6,251 nt of DNA from Candidatus Limnocylindria bacterium (GTDB taxonomy: Bacteria > Chloroflexota > Limnocylindria > QHBO01), in NCBI GenBank assembly GCA_030146365.1, contig JASLBU010000080.1:1-6251 (forward strand), read 5' to 3'. Made by a program: the position numbers and the translations under genes. The first letter of the stretch is position 1, and each line of letters starts with the position of its first letter. The notes under the pieces were generated by a model that was not told where the DNA came from, did not search any database, and worked only from the letters and a program-made list of their open reading frames with translations. Of this stretch, positions 6,140 through 6,251 are shown in pieces.

Positions 6140-6169
6140 TTGCGTCGTGGCCTAGGTGGGGCCGATACT
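6140..6169 (+). promoter_or_regulatory. Candidate forward promoter for a gene beyond the right edge
   Basis: TTGCGT (6140-6145) and GATACT (6164-6169) with an 18-bp spacer resemble a sigma70-type promoter; the -10 matches four of six consensus bases. Positions 6170-6251 show no convincing reading frame with a start codon and Shine-Dalgarno, so they are probably 5' leader for a gene starting outside the window. Confidence 0.3.
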
Positions 6170-6251
6170 GAGGTCGTCCCGAAGGGGCAAGCGCACCCGG
6201 ATCACCAGGTTTCGATCAGGTGTTCCGGGGCCGGATCCAGCGGCTTCGGTC

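Noticed and set aside
6178..6194. CCCGAAGGGGCAAGC, similar to the CCGAAGGGGCAA core of glycine riboswitches
   Set aside because: The partner elements are missing: no GGAGAG upstream and no proper CUCUCAGG / GGACAG pairing downstream (only TCAGGTGTTCCGGGG). An Infernal search against the Rfam glycine riboswitch model with extended downstream sequence would settle it.
1..6251. Mobile elements, CRISPR arrays, tRNA or rRNA genes
   Set aside because: No transposase, integrase, regularly spaced repeats, terminal inverted repeats or tRNA/rRNA-like sequence was seen on either strand.

Overview
This is a high-GC bacterial window (roughly two-thirds G+C by eye). It shows an ABC importer of the dipeptide/oligopeptide/nickel (Dpp/Opp/Nik) type with a divergent regulator on one side and a convergent peptidase on the other. 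The substrate-binding protein is a lipoprotein with a short signal peptide ending in LAAC followed by a Gly/Ser/Thr/Asp-rich tether. That style is common in Actinobacteria and Chloroflexota, so a high-GC member of one of those groups is the best guess. No rRNA or tRNA is present to settle it.

Layout. Positions 1-506 (minus) hold the N-terminal 168 codons of an XRE-family helix-turn-helix regulator with a C-terminal cupin domain, cut by the window edge. Positions 507-708 are a divergent control region. It has a 6-bp inverted repeat lying over candidate promoters for both directions, then about 150 nt of potential RNA leader with two hairpins. Positions 709-2685 (plus) encode a family 5 extracellular solute-binding lipoprotein. 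A perfect-looking 16-bp hairpin (2707-2742) sits between it and the two permease genes, 2785-3747 (DppB/OppB-like) and 3764-4708 (DppC/OppC-like). A bidirectional terminator (4724-4771) closes the operon and also serves the convergent gene 4883-6004 (minus), a P1/S58 (DmpA-type) self-processing aminopeptidase. Positions 6005-6251 are non-coding as far as can be seen. They hold GTGGAC-type direct repeats and a candidate forward promoter pointing out of the window.

How it may work together (inference). The lipoprotein captures a peptide or peptide-like ligand and the two permeases import it. The neighbouring peptidase could hydrolyse the imported amide or peptide. The XRE-cupin protein could repress both itself and the importer through the shared operator. 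The ATPase subunits are not next to the permeases, so they must be encoded elsewhere.

I found no phage, mobile element, CRISPR array or clearly undescribed system. The points most worth a second look are the regulatory RNA-like structures (divergent leader and intra-operon hairpin), the enlarged cysteine-rich binding protein, the absent ATPases and the transporter-peptidase pairing.
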